Part shown: positions 49,886 through 59,096 of the stretch, one piece after another
Numbering within the stretch: the stretch's first letter is position 1
How the letters are laid out: each line of letters begins with the position of its first letter
DNA from: Terriglobia bacterium
GTDB taxonomy: Bacteria; Acidobacteriota; Terriglobia; Acidiferrales; UBA7541
Direction of reading: 5' to 3'
Length of the DNA stretch: 64,000 nucleotides
Assembly (NCBI GenBank): GCA_020073605.1
Contig: JAIQEW010000011.1
Location: 186,001-250,000 of the forward strand
Notes under the pieces: model-generated
The model's database searches: none
Told to the model about the DNA's origin: nothing
What the model saw: the letters and a program-made list of their open reading frames with translations, nothing else
Position numbers and translations under genes: made by a program

Positions 49886-51073
49886 CTACTTTCCCGGCCT
49901 CTGAATGCCGAGCTCGCGCAGCTTCTCTTGCAAACTCTGCCGGTGAAGCCCGATCTCCGCGGCGGCGCGCGAAACATTCCAGCGGTGCTCTTCGAGTTTG
50001 CGCTTGAGGTACGCGATCTCGAATTTCCGCTTCGCCTCGCGGAAATCGGCTTCGCTCAGGAACGAATCCCCTCCCCCGTCGCGCTGCACGCCAACACTGG
50101 ACGCGTTGTCGCGGACTTCGGCCGGCAAATCCGCCGCGCCGATTTCATCGCCCTTGCTCAGGACCAGCGCGCGCTCAAGCGCGTTGCGCAATTCGCGGAC
50201 GTTGCCTGGCCAGTCGTAGCGGCGCACGCGCTCCATCGCGTCGGCGTTCAGGCGAGCGCGCCGGCCGTGGCGCGCGCCGAGCTGCGCGAGAAAAGCATCC
50301 GCGAGCTGCGGAAGATCTTCCTTGTGCGCGCGGAGCGCGGGCAATTCAATCTCGTCGAGAAACAGCGTGCCGCCCGACGCCATCTCGAACTTTCCCTTGC
50401 GCTGCTGCGCCGCGCCCGTGAATGCGCCGCGCTCGTAGCCGAATAGCTCGGACTCGATCAGGTTTTCGGGCAATGCCGCGCAATTGACCGCGACGAACGG
50501 CCTTTCGGCCCGCGGCGACCGCGCGTGGATTTCCTGCGCGAGCAGATCCTTGCCGGTTCCGCTCTCGCCCAAAATCAGTACGGTCGCATCGGTGGTCGCC
50601 ACGCGCTCCGCCATGTCGAACACGCGGCGCATCGCCGCCGATCCGCCCAGCATCCGGCCGAATTGCCCCTCGGCGACAAGCTCGCGGCGCAAACGCTCGT
50701 TTTCCGCGCCAAGCTCCGCGAGGCGCATCAGATTCGCAACGCGCTTCCGCAGCTCTTCGATGTCGAAGCCCTTCACGATGTAATCGGCCGCGCCGCTGTG
50801 CAGCGCTTCGACAGCCGTGCGCGCCGTATCGAGCGCCGATACGATCAGCACGGGGGTTTTGTCGCCGGCCGCGCGCAGCGAACGGAGGAATGCCACGCCG
50901 TCTTCTTCCGGCATGATGAGGTCGAGCAGAATCAAGTCGGGATGCTCGCGCGAAACCGCTTCGCGCGCGGCGCTTGCCGAGCCCGCCTCGGCGATCTTGT
51001 ACGTTCCTTCGAGCGCGCGGCGCATGCCGTAGCGCGCCGAAGGCTCGTCATCCACGATGAGAATCGTTCGCAT
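49886..51073 (-). CDS. NtrC-family response regulator with internally truncated AAA+ domain
   Basis: 395 residues from the ATG at 51073. The receiver domain spans 1-120 with phosphoacceptor Asp51 and Lys101. The sigma54-interaction AAA+ domain has Walker A GESGTGKD (169-176), the GAFTGA loop (216-221) and Walker B TLFLDEI (236-242). Directly after Ile242 the sequence continues with ELPALRAHKEDLPQLA, so the usual segment of about 65 residues with sensor I and the RxDLYYRL arginine finger is missing. The C-domain YDWPGNVRELRNALERA and a Fis-type HTH (about 343-390) follow intact. It overlaps the kinase gene by 26 nt. Confidence 0.9.
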   Translation of the reverse strand: MRTILIVDDEPSARYGMRRALEGTYKIAEAGSASAAREAVSREHPDLILLDLIMPEEDGVAFLRSLRAAGDKTPVLIVSALDTARTAVEALHSGAADYIVKGFDIEELRKRVANLMRLAELGAENERLRRELVAEGQFGRMLGGSAAMRRVFDMAERVATTDATVLILGESGTGKDLLAQEIHARSPRAERPFVAVNCAALPENLIESELFGYERGAFTGAAQQRKGKFEMASGGTLFLDEIELPALRAHKEDLPQLADAFLAQLGARHGRRARLNADAMERVRRYDWPGNVRELRNALERALVLSKGDEIGAADLPAEVRDNASSVGVQRDGGGDSFLSEADFREAKRKFEIAYLKRKLEEHRWNVSRAAAEIGLHRQSLQEKLRELGIQRPGK

Positions 51074-53075
51074 GGTCCTCCGTCTTATCGGTTGGCGACT
51101 CATCCGCCGCAAGCGGAAGCGTCATGCGAAACCGTGTGCCCACTTCGCCATCGAGCGGACTTTCGCACGAGAGCGTCCCGCCCATTTCATCCACGCGTCG
51201 AGCCACGATGGAAAGTCCGAGGCCCGTTCCGGTGGCCTTCGTCGTGAAGAACGGCTGAAAGATTTTCGCTCGCAGCTCGGGAGAAATTCCCGGGCCGTCG
51301 TCCTCGACGCGAATCTCGAGGAAATCGCCCTGCCGCGCGAGGCGGACACGCACGCACCCGCCGCTGGCCCGGGCGCCATTCGGGTGCGCTTCGATCGCGT
51401 TCAAGATCAAATTGGACAGCACCTCGCTCAGCGATTGTTCCGAGGCCAGAGCGGAAAGTTCCTCCGCCGGACCTTCGAATTCCAGGCGCACGTTGCGGCG
51501 CTCGGCGTCATGGCGAAAAAGCGCAGCGGTTTGTTTCGCGAGCGTAACCGCGTCAACGCGCTGGCCCCTGGGGGCAGGCTTCGCGAAATCCAGAAGCTGC
51601 CGGAGCTTCGCGCTCATGCGGTCGATTTCGCCAAGGACAAGTTCGCAATCGTGCCGCAAATCGCCCGGCAGGTCGGACTTCTCGAGCTGCACCTGCAAAA
51701 CCGTCTTCATCGAGCTGAGCGGGTTGCGCAGGTTGTGCGAAACACTCGCGGCCATCTGCCCGAGTAGCGCGAGACGTTCGCGCTCGGCGAGTTCGCGTTC
51801 GAGCCGCAGCTTCTCCTCGATCAGCCGGCAGAGATCGAACATCCCCGGCAATTGCTCCGCCAGATATTCGAGCGCCGCGGATGTCTCGCCGGTTAGATAG
51901 GAGCCGGTCGAAGCGGCTTCAAGCAGGCCGATTTCCTTGCGGTCCTTCAGCAGCGGCACCTGGACCACGTGCCCCAATCCGCCCGGGGACTTGAGCGCCT
52001 CCTGTCCCGGCACCCGCGGGACGGAAATTCGCACCTCCGCCAGCCCGAACTCATCGCGAATGCGTTTCTCCGCATGGGTAATCAGACGCGCGACATCTCC
52101 CTGCCGGGCCTGCTCCTGCAAATCGACGGCGAGGCGTTGCCAATTCTCGATTCTCTCCCGAAACGTGCGATGGAGCGCCGGCCCGATCACGCGCTCCAGC
52201 GGCTCAAACAGAAAGATCAGCACAAACAGTAGAACGCTCGCCGTAGCCTCCGGCGGAAAAACCGGCGCGAGCCATCCACTGATCCTGTGCACAAGCGCAA
52301 GATACAAGAGCGCGAGCAGCGTCGCCGATAGCGCGTACACCATGTTCCGCTGCGCCCCGTACTCGAGAAAATTGTGCTCCAACGCGAAATAGATCAGCAA
52401 TGCTCCGGGAACAACACCTGCCACAATCGTTGCCGTCGCGAGCAGTTCGGACACAAACGGAGACGCGGTCGCATAGGCAATGCGCGCAATTAGTATCGCG
52501 AAAACGAAACACGAGGCTGAGAAAAGCCACTTCCCTAACGTCTTCCCGCTCCGACTCTGCTCGGCTCGCATTAGGCCCCACTGCACGGCAGCGGCTGAGC
52601 CTGCACACACCGCGAGGTCTCCCAGGAGACTGAAATCTGCGAAACTCAGCAGCGCGGCGCCAAACGCCATTCCGCGCGCGCGCGACACCACGGCCACCCC
52701 GATCAGTTCACCTAAAGCGATCAGGTAAACCAACCAAACGCAAGCCCAGATCGCGGGCTTGATCCGCACACGCTGAATTGCCCGGGAGTACTCCACATGG
52801 GTGTGCCAGATCAACGGCAGCAGGAAGAAAGTGCCCACATCAATCAGGATGGCGCACAGAAGCCGAGTCGCATCCGGAATCGATCCATATTGAATCCTGG
52901 CATTCAGCGCGAGCAGTCCGCCCGCATATATCGCGAACAGCGTGAGCACAAGGAAGAACAGCAGCCGCTCGAACAGCCGCGGCCGCCGGTGCCCCAGGAT
53001 CAGAGCGATCAGAAACAGGTAGACCAGCGTTCCGGCGGTCAAGCCGATCAATCGAGCATAGAAAAGAATCGACAC
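51048..53075 (-). CDS. Sensor histidine kinase with multi-TM N-terminus
   Basis: 675 residues. Seven to nine TM helices fill residues 1-300, followed by a GAF-like region (about 325-415). The HisKA dimerisation domain has the phosphoacceptor His447 in SVSHNLRNPLSSM. The ATP-binding domain has NLILNAIEAHPNG, VEDDGPGISPELR and FFTTKATGTGLGLSIV. Its layout resembles the PrsK/PEP-CTERM-type or NtrY-like kinases that pair with sigma54-dependent regulators. The 3' end overlaps the partner regulator gene, so they are cotranscribed. Confidence 0.92.
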   Translation of the reverse strand: MSILFYARLIGLTAGTLVYLFLIALILGHRRPRLFERLLFFLVLTLFAIYAGGLLALNARIQYGSIPDATRLLCAILIDVGTFFLLPLIWHTHVEYSRAIQRVRIKPAIWACVWLVYLIALGELIGVAVVSRARGMAFGAALLSFADFSLLGDLAVCAGSAAAVQWGLMRAEQSRSGKTLGKWLFSASCFVFAILIARIAYATASPFVSELLATATIVAGVVPGALLIYFALEHNFLEYGAQRNMVYALSATLLALLYLALVHRISGWLAPVFPPEATASVLLFVLIFLFEPLERVIGPALHRTFRERIENWQRLAVDLQEQARQGDVARLITHAEKRIRDEFGLAEVRISVPRVPGQEALKSPGGLGHVVQVPLLKDRKEIGLLEAASTGSYLTGETSAALEYLAEQLPGMFDLCRLIEEKLRLERELAERERLALLGQMAASVSHNLRNPLSSMKTVLQVQLEKSDLPGDLRHDCELVLGEIDRMSAKLRQLLDFAKPAPRGQRVDAVTLAKQTAALFRHDAERRNVRLEFEGPAEELSALASEQSLSEVLSNLILNAIEAHPNGARASGGCVRVRLARQGDFLEIRVEDDGPGISPELRAKIFQPFFTTKATGTGLGLSIVARRVDEMGGTLSCESPLDGEVGTRFRMTLPLAADESPTDKTEDHANDSHRG

Positions 53076-53229
53076 GCCAGCGCCTCTGAAGCCAGATGGT
53101 AGCCCCGATGGAATAGCAACTCAACGACCAAGTGTCGGAAAAATCCGACGCTCGTAAGTCACTGTTTCAATTGGCATTAGTAAATTACAGGAGCACGGCG
53201 ATCTGAGCAAGGAATGGTCAGGTTTCGCC

Positions 53230-53257
53230 TTGACTGTCGGGGGCTATCTGCTATATT
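53230..53257 (+). promoter_or_regulatory. Sigma70-type promoter of groES-groEL
   Basis: TTGACT (53230-53235), a 16-nt spacer and TATATT (53252-53257). The -10 hexamer abuts the CIRCE element, so HrcA binding would block initiation. Confidence 0.7.
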
Positions 53258-53282
53258 AGCACTCGCCTAGGAGGAGTGCTAA
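53256..53282 (+). promoter_or_regulatory. CIRCE operator (HrcA binding site)
   Basis: Perfect match to the consensus inverted repeat: TTAGCACTC, 9-nt spacer GCCTAGGAG, GAGTGCTAA. It lies 70 nt before groES. Heat-shock control by HrcA is established for this element; hrcA itself is not in the window. Confidence 0.97.
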
Positions 53283-53352
53283 GGTCTCTCCTCCCCAAGC
53301 AAATCACAGCAAACCATCCCGAAGCATCGGGACCATCGGAGGAATCGCAAAA

Positions 53353-53676
53353 ATGGCCGTTAACATCACACCGCTACACGACCGCGTGCTCGTGCGGCGG
53401 CTGGAAGAGAAGGAATCCGTGAAGGGCGGCATCATCATCCCCGACACGGCCAAAGAGAAGCCGCAAGAGGGCGAAGTGATCGCAGTCGGCCTCGGCAAGC
53501 TGAATGACAAGGGCGAGCGCATCCCACTCGACGTGAGGGCGGGCGACCGTGTTCTATTCGGCAAGTACAGCGGCAACGACATCAAGATCGACGACGAGGA
53601 ATTCATGATCCTGAAGGAAGACGAGATCCTCGCAAAACTCGGCGGCGCGGCGAAAGCGGCCGGCGGCAAAAAGTAA
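53353..53676 (+). CDS. groES: Co-chaperonin GroES
   Basis: Heptameric lid of the GroEL chaperonin. 107 residues, slightly longer than the usual 95-100 because of a Lys/Ala/Gly-rich tail. [33 protein letters not shown] (mobile loop) and [16 protein letters not shown] are typical. It is controlled by the CIRCE promoter 70-120 nt upstream and is followed by groEL after 110 nt. Confidence 0.97.
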   Translation: MAVNITPLHDRVLVRRLEEKESVKGGIIIPDTAKEKPQEGEVIAVGLGKLNDKGERIPLDVRAGDRVLFGKYSGNDIKIDDEEFMILKEDEILAKLGGAAKAAGGKK

Positions 53677-53762
53677 CTTCCGCCTGCGTCCGCCACAATC
53701 GGCGGACTACGGCGGACACGGTCCGGGCGCCCGCCAAGGCGGGCCACGGAAAACCATCCTAA

Positions 53763-55433
<1,671 letters not shown>

Positions 55434-55461
55434 GCCTTCCCCGCAAAACCGAATCAAATGC

Positions 55462-55508
55462 AAAAGGGCGTCCCGATGCAATCCGTTGGGGCGCCCTCAT
55501 CTTTTTCG
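55462..55508 (+). terminator. Rho-independent terminator after groEL
   Basis: Stem AGGGCGTCCC/GGGGCGCCCT around a short loop, then CATCTTTTTC. Its first 32 bases match 58716-58747 next to the transposase gene with one mismatch. Confidence 0.75.
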
Positions 55509-55567
55509 ACTACAACCCGCCACCGAGCTACTCGAAGATTTTTCTCTCGGTCTATCGTTGTGTAGTC

Positions 55568-56362
55568 CTAAAGCTGAGCCGTGCAGATACTCTCGCCCTC
55601 GCGCCAAAACTTCAATTTAACACTCGCAGTCGCTTGAGTGCTTTGGTCGATTAAAGTGATGTCAACCCGGTCATAGCCAGTAAGCTCAAAGTGCTCGATA
55701 TAGGAAAAGCCTTCGGCGTAAAACTTATCTCGATTGTCGGTCCTCCTGTCCTCGAAAGTCATGAACTCACCGTCCAGGTCACACAACAGAACGAGTTCGC
55801 GTGTGTCGCCAATTCCCACATCGGTGCAGTTGACGGGCGAATTGAGCCAAACGCCATAGTCTATGTCGCGTTCGGTTGCTCCGTTCTTGTGTCTGAATTT
55901 CAGTTTGGCGATGACATTTAAGGCATCGGTGATTCTCTCGCCGCCGACAGAAACTCTGTTTTCAAACTTGACCACGAGGGCGTGAACCGCAGTCTTTCGC
56001 TGTTCTTCGGTAATCGGATCGCAAATGCCGTTCGCCGGCCATGGGCTCACAAACACGTCTTTTCGTCTCGACCCCGCGTATTCGAGATTTGGACGCTCTT
56101 GTTTGCTCTTCGTTGCGCGAATAACAGGGGGCGTGGCAACCGCGTGACCTATGTGGATTTGATCTGCGTGGAACGTTTGCGTTGCGACAGGTGAGTGGTC
56201 CAAAGCCGAACGCGTGATTTCGGTAGTCGATTTGGATTCGTGCTTGGACTCTTTCCGCGACGTTAGACGTTGAACGATTATAGCGACGATCAGCACGCCG
56301 ATCCCACTGAAAACCCATTGGTAGTTCTGGGAAAACCAATGGACTAGCTTCTCGTATTCCAT
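55568..56362 (-). CDS. Membrane-anchored protein, unknown
   Basis: 264 residues from the ATG at 56362 (MEYEKLVHWFSQNYQWVFSG). One TM helix at about 17-33 (VFSGIGVLIVAIIVQRL) is followed by a basic linker. The C-terminal two thirds are soluble, with GVWLNSPVNCTDVGIGDTRELVLLCDLDG and repeated short beta-like stretches. I do not recognise the family. A TTG at 56386 is an alternative start. Base composition is visibly lower in GC than the core genes, consistent with accessory DNA. It lies 34 nt after the small membrane gene on the same strand. Confidence 0.6.
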   Translation of the reverse strand: MEYEKLVHWFSQNYQWVFSGIGVLIVAIIVQRLTSRKESKHESKSTTEITRSALDHSPVATQTFHADQIHIGHAVATPPVIRATKSKQERPNLEYAGSRRKDVFVSPWPANGICDPITEEQRKTAVHALVVKFENRVSVGGERITDALNVIAKLKFRHKNGATERDIDYGVWLNSPVNCTDVGIGDTRELVLLCDLDGEFMTFEDRRTDNRDKFYAEGFSYIEHFELTGYDRVDITLIDQSTQATASVKLKFWREGESICTAQL

Positions 56363-56396
56363 ATTTTCAAGAAGGCCGAACCACAACAGGGTCGCC

Positions 56397-56624
56397 TCAA
56401 CTTAAAGACTGGCGCGGGCCACATAACACGAGAACCAAAACAAGTGTGACGAAAGCCCCGGCTGCAAAGCCAGTCCAGTAAATCCTTGGCGTTTCCAGAA
56501 CTGCGATCTCTCGCGATCGCTTTTCTATTTCGTTTTCGAAATAGCGTCGGAAGCAACGGATGAGATACGAAACCAGTCGATAGCCTAGTTCCAATTCCGG
56601 AGTGTGATGCTGAATATTTTCCAT
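56397..56624 (-). CDS. Small single-TM protein, unknown
   Basis: 75 residues, MENIQHHTPELELGYRLVSY at the start, a central charged helix (RCFRRYFENEIEKRSREIAV) and one C-terminal TM helix (WTGFAAGAFVTLVLVLVLCG). The topology is that of a tail-anchored protein. No family is recognised. It is upstream of, and probably cotranscribed with, the membrane-anchored gene at 55568. Confidence 0.55.
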   Translation of the reverse strand: MENIQHHTPELELGYRLVSYLIRCFRRYFENEIEKRSREIAVLETPRIYWTGFAAGAFVTLVLVLVLCGPRQSLS

Positions 56625-56747
56625 GACTGTATGAAACCACAGGCGTTGCCATTCGGGAACCTGTTTTTGTTCATCGACAGCTGGAAGGTGAGCCTCCTAG
56701 TACCCCACGATGGACCGCTGGTAAAATGGCAGTTGTGCGGATTTCGT

Positions 56748-57485
56748 CTATCCTCGCTGAAGCAGCCAGCCTATGAATTCGGACAGTAGATTGCGGACGA
56801 AGGGCACTATCATGATGATCACGAAGAGTACGACGAACAAAGCGACCCTCAACAAGGATCGTACCCACCACGGCTTGTCAGACTTAAACCATTCAAAATC
56901 GCCCAGAATCGAATTACAGAGCGCAAATGAGGCCGAGAAGAAGAAGGCATACAGCGCAACCGTTGGAAAGCCGCGAGTTACCGCTACCGTAATTGTGTCT
57001 CGCATTCCGTCCCCCTTCACAGCAGCGAGATACCGAGCGTGACGAATGGCCAACAGGGCTGCGCCGCCTGTAGCGGCGCCCAGCAGAATGTTCAGACCAC
57101 TACCAAAGAGCGAGCGATTGTAGAAGGTTCTTCCTACGGGCTCTCTAGCCCAAGTGCGATAGGCGGCGACATACTTCGTCCCAAGCCATACAGCAATGAA
57201 TTGAGGAAATCCGAACACGATGGAAGTCGAATACAGAATGATTTCTATCGCACCTACCCACCGTTGCAAGCCCGTCCCGAGATGCCCCAGCTTCTTATAG
57301 TCCAAAGCCTTCGCTGTTGCGCCTACTCTATCAGCCGCGTCCGCCGCTACCTTCTCTGGCTTCAGGAGGACGTACATGAAGAAATGCTGAACTCCCAAAG
57401 ACAGAATGGTCCCCACTCCGATCACCAGCACCAATAGAAACCATTCCCATAGATTCGATGGATACATTGAGCGGAATTCTACCAT
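56748..57485 (-). CDS. Multi-TM membrane protein, unknown
   Basis: 245 residues with about five TM helices (residues 14-35, 78-105, 128-148, 165-185 and 212-232). A cytoplasmic segment at about 43-75 (KPEKVAADAADRVGATAKAL) is helical and charged. An internal ATG at 57467 could be the true start. I do not recognise the family. It lies in the low-GC island and on the same strand as the two small genes to its left. Confidence 0.55.
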   Translation of the reverse strand: MVEFRSMYPSNLWEWFLLVLVIGVGTILSLGVQHFFMYVLLKPEKVAADAADRVGATAKALDYKKLGHLGTGLQRWVGAIEIILYSTSIVFGFPQFIAVWLGTKYVAAYRTWAREPVGRTFYNRSLFGSGLNILLGAATGGAALLAIRHARYLAAVKGDGMRDTITVAVTRGFPTVALYAFFFSASFALCNSILGDFEWFKSDKPWWVRSLLRVALFVVLFVIIMIVPFVRNLLSEFIGWLLQRG

Positions 57486-57596
57486 GCACGTTACGTATCA
57501 GGCTGGTGATGGATTTCAATCATCACCAGCGGGTGGCCCAGACTTTCGTCGGCGGCCCTTTGCAGTAGCGAACTCGCGTTTTCGGGTGCCCCACTT

Positions 57597-57632
57597 GCTT
57601 GCACTGAGGTCGCCGCGGCGACCGAACGTGTC
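57597..57632 (+). repeat. GACCGAACGTGTC-type repeat, copy 1
   Basis: GCTTGCACTGAGGTCGCC followed by GCGGCGACCGAACGTGTC. It recurs at 58916-58951 with three or four changes, so the two copies flank the transposase gene in the same orientation. Confidence 0.6.
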
Positions 57633-57746
57633 CTGAGCGTAGCCGAAGGGTGCTCGGTTTTTGAGCGTGGGCTTCTGGTTTTTCTTCATTCAGGGAGGGC
57701 TCACGCGTCAAACAACCGAATCGCCCGCCTGGAATGCAAGGCGGCC

Positions 57747-57813
57747 ATGCCGGGCTAAAGTACCCGGCGCTACGTTGGAATCTTCAAGAAAGAGTCTAAG
57801 CAGGGCGCGGCGG
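57747..57813 (+). repeat. 67-bp direct repeat, left copy
   Basis: Identical to 63282-63348 except for one base (T at 57761, G in the right copy). It begins ATGCCGGGCTAAAG, includes an inverted REP unit (57749-57776), continues TTGGAATCTTCAAGAAAG and ends GGGCGCGGCGG. The two copies bound a 5.6-kb segment with the RAYT and NACHT genes. Confidence 0.85.
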
Positions 57814-57845
57814 TCCCGCAGGAGCATCCGGGACGCACAAAACGC

Positions 57846-57865
57846 GCATGGGCGGCATGTACTAA
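57846..57865 (+). repeat. Copy of the groEL 3' end
   Basis: 20 bases identical to 55414-55433, the last codons and stop of groEL (GCATGGGCGGC then ATGTACTAA). A shorter, related string (GCATGGGAGGCATG) is at 63255-63268. Confidence 0.65.
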
Positions 57866-57898
57866 ACGCCTCGTCCGACGGTTTGGACGTAGGTTTAA

Positions 57899-57994
57899 AC
57901 GTAGCGCCGGGTCCTTTAGCCCGGCACAAAGGGCGGCCAATCGGCCGCCCTTTGCATTTCAGGTTTAGACGTAGCGCCGGGTCCTTTGCCCGGC
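57899..57994 (+). repeat. REP units (two, plus strand) with GGGCGGCC hairpin
   Basis: CGTAGCGCCGGGTCCTTTAG-type units at 57899-57925 and 57969-57994, each a hairpin of GCCGGG and CCCGGC arms. Between them, at 57928-57953, AAAGGGCGGCC pairs with GGCCGCCCTTT across a 4-nt loop, forming a possible terminator. The same units flank the transposase gene downstream. Confidence 0.75.
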
Positions 57995-58130
57995 ATGTTT
58001 TGCGTCCGTAGTTCTACGTCTTGCCCGCCTCGCGAACCTGCGCTAGAAGAATCAATCGCAACGCCGCGCTCTTCGGCGCGGCACTTTGTTCTCGGCCTCT
58101 AATATGGCGGCATAAACGGGAAACCGCTCC

Positions 58131-58156
58131 CGGGCTAAAGGACCCGGCGCTACGTT
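58131..58156 (-). repeat. REP unit (inverted) directly before the transposase gene
   Basis: CGGGCTAAAGGACCCGGCGC followed by TACGTT, the reverse complement of the unit at 58687-58712. It ends 7 nt before the transposase start codon, so the gene has a REP unit on each side in opposite orientation. Confidence 0.8.
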
Positions 58157-58163
58157 CAGGTCT

Positions 58164-58679
58164 ATGGCTGAATTTGCGCGCAAAAACATCCGCCTGCCCG
58201 CGGAACGATACCTGGGACGCCAACTCTACTTCGTTACGCTTTGCTTCCACCACCGGCGTCGCTTCGGTGCGAACGCACGGATCGCACGCTGGCTCATCGA
58301 CGAACTCCGCACACATGCCGCGGCGTGCGAGTTCTTCGTTCACGTCTTTTGCGTCATGCCCGACCACGTCCACATCCTCGTGGCTGGCGCATCGGAAACC
58401 AGCAACATGATGGCATTCGTGATGTCGTTCAAACAGAAAACCTCATCGGAATTCGCCCGCAGGACGCACCGCCCGTTGTGGCAATTCAAATATTACGACC
58501 ATATTCTCCGCGCCAGGGATTCTGCCGACCGCGTGGCGTGGTACATCTGGTCGAATCCGGTGCGAAAAGGCCTCTGCGCCACACCGATCGATTATCCGTT
58601 TCTCGGATCGTTCACCGAGATGGGCGCGAGGATGTTGAAAGGTTCCATGGTCGCCGGATGGACGCCACCATGGAAATAG
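58164..58679 (+). CDS. REP-associated tyrosine transposase (RAYT, Y1/IS200-like)
   Basis: 171-residue single-domain nuclease of the TnpA-REP family. The N-terminal LPAERYLGRQLYFVTLCFHHRRR, the metal-binding HUH motif as HVH in VMPDHVHILV, and the candidate nucleophilic Tyr in LWQFKYYDHILR are present, followed by VAWYIWSNPVRKGL, which is characteristic of RAYTs. RAYTs are domesticated relatives of IS200 transposases that mobilise or process REP palindromes. Inverted REP units lie 7 nt upstream and 8 nt downstream of this gene. It appears intact. Confidence 0.9.
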   Translation: MAEFARKNIRLPAERYLGRQLYFVTLCFHHRRRFGANARIARWLIDELRTHAAACEFFVHVFCVMPDHVHILVAGASETSNMMAFVMSFKQKTSSEFARRTHRPLWQFKYYDHILRARDSADRVAWYIWSNPVRKGLCATPIDYPFLGSFTEMGARMLKGSMVAGWTPPWK

Positions 58680-58686
58680 GTTTACG

Positions 58687-58809
58687 CGTAGCGCCGGGTC
58701 CTTTAGCCCGGCACAAAAAGGGCGTCCCGATGCAATCCGTCGGGGCGGCCAATCGGCCCCGCCCTTTGCATTTCAGGTCTAAACGTAGCGCCGGGTCCTT
58801 TAGCCCGGC
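58687..58809 (+). repeat. REP units (two, plus strand) after the transposase gene
   Basis: Units at 58687-58712 and 58784-58809 read CGTAGCGCCGGGTCCTTTAG then CCCGGC. Each is followed by CACAAAA and a GGGCGTC hairpin. The segment 58716-58747 is the near-copy of the groEL terminator. Confidence 0.8.
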
Positions 58810-58811
58810 AC

Positions 58812-58852
58812 AAAAGGGCGTCTCGACGCGATCCGTCGGGGCGCCCTTTTTT
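58812..58852 (+). terminator. Strong Rho-independent terminator (REP-linked)
   Basis: AAAAGGGCGTCTCGACG pairs with CGTCGGGGCGCCCTTTTTT around a CGATC loop, giving a long stem followed by six T. It also works in reverse because the left arm begins AAAA. It would end the transposase transcript. Confidence 0.75.
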
Positions 58853-58915
58853 CTTTTGCCTTTGTAGCGGCCACCCCTTTTACCCTGAGGCCTCGCCATT
58901 GGCGAGACCGAACGG

Positions 58916-58951
58916 GCTTGCACTAAAGTCGCCCCGGCGACCGAACGTGTC
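58916..58951 (+). repeat. GACCGAACGTGTC-type repeat, copy 2
   Basis: Counterpart of 57597-57632, in the same orientation, on the other side of the transposase gene. Confidence 0.55.
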
Positions 58952-59096
58952 GCGAACTATGCGTCCGCCGCTTTCTGGCGGGAGGCGGGCGCTTTTGCCG
59001 CGCGGACGCTCGATGTGAAATTCAGACTCCCTACCCTCGCAAGAGAGGACAGGGTACCGGGAAACTATGCGTCCTCCGATGTGGGGCCGGGTGATG

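Larger units (their letters stand above)
57486..58163. other. Repeat-filled region before the transposase gene
   Basis: 678 nt without a supportable gene. It holds the GCGGGTGGCCCAGACTTTCG repeat (57529-57549), a GACCGAACGTGTC unit (57597-57632), the left 67-bp repeat (57747-57813), a copy of the groEL tail (57846-57865), REP units at 57899-57925, 57969-57994 and 58131-58156, and the hairpin at 57928-57953. Confidence 0.6.
58680..59096. other. Repeat region between the transposase and nuclease-NACHT genes
   Basis: 417 nt without a supportable gene. It contains two REP units, the groEL-terminator-like segment, a strong terminator (58812-58852) and a GACCGAACGTGTC repeat (58916-58951). The last 130 nt show nothing I can name. 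Confidence 0.6.

Noticed and set aside
58241-58867. Second plus-strand frame (208 codons) overlapping the transposase gene
   Set aside because: It is an alternative frame of the RAYT gene extended through REP sequence, with Arg/His-rich composition.
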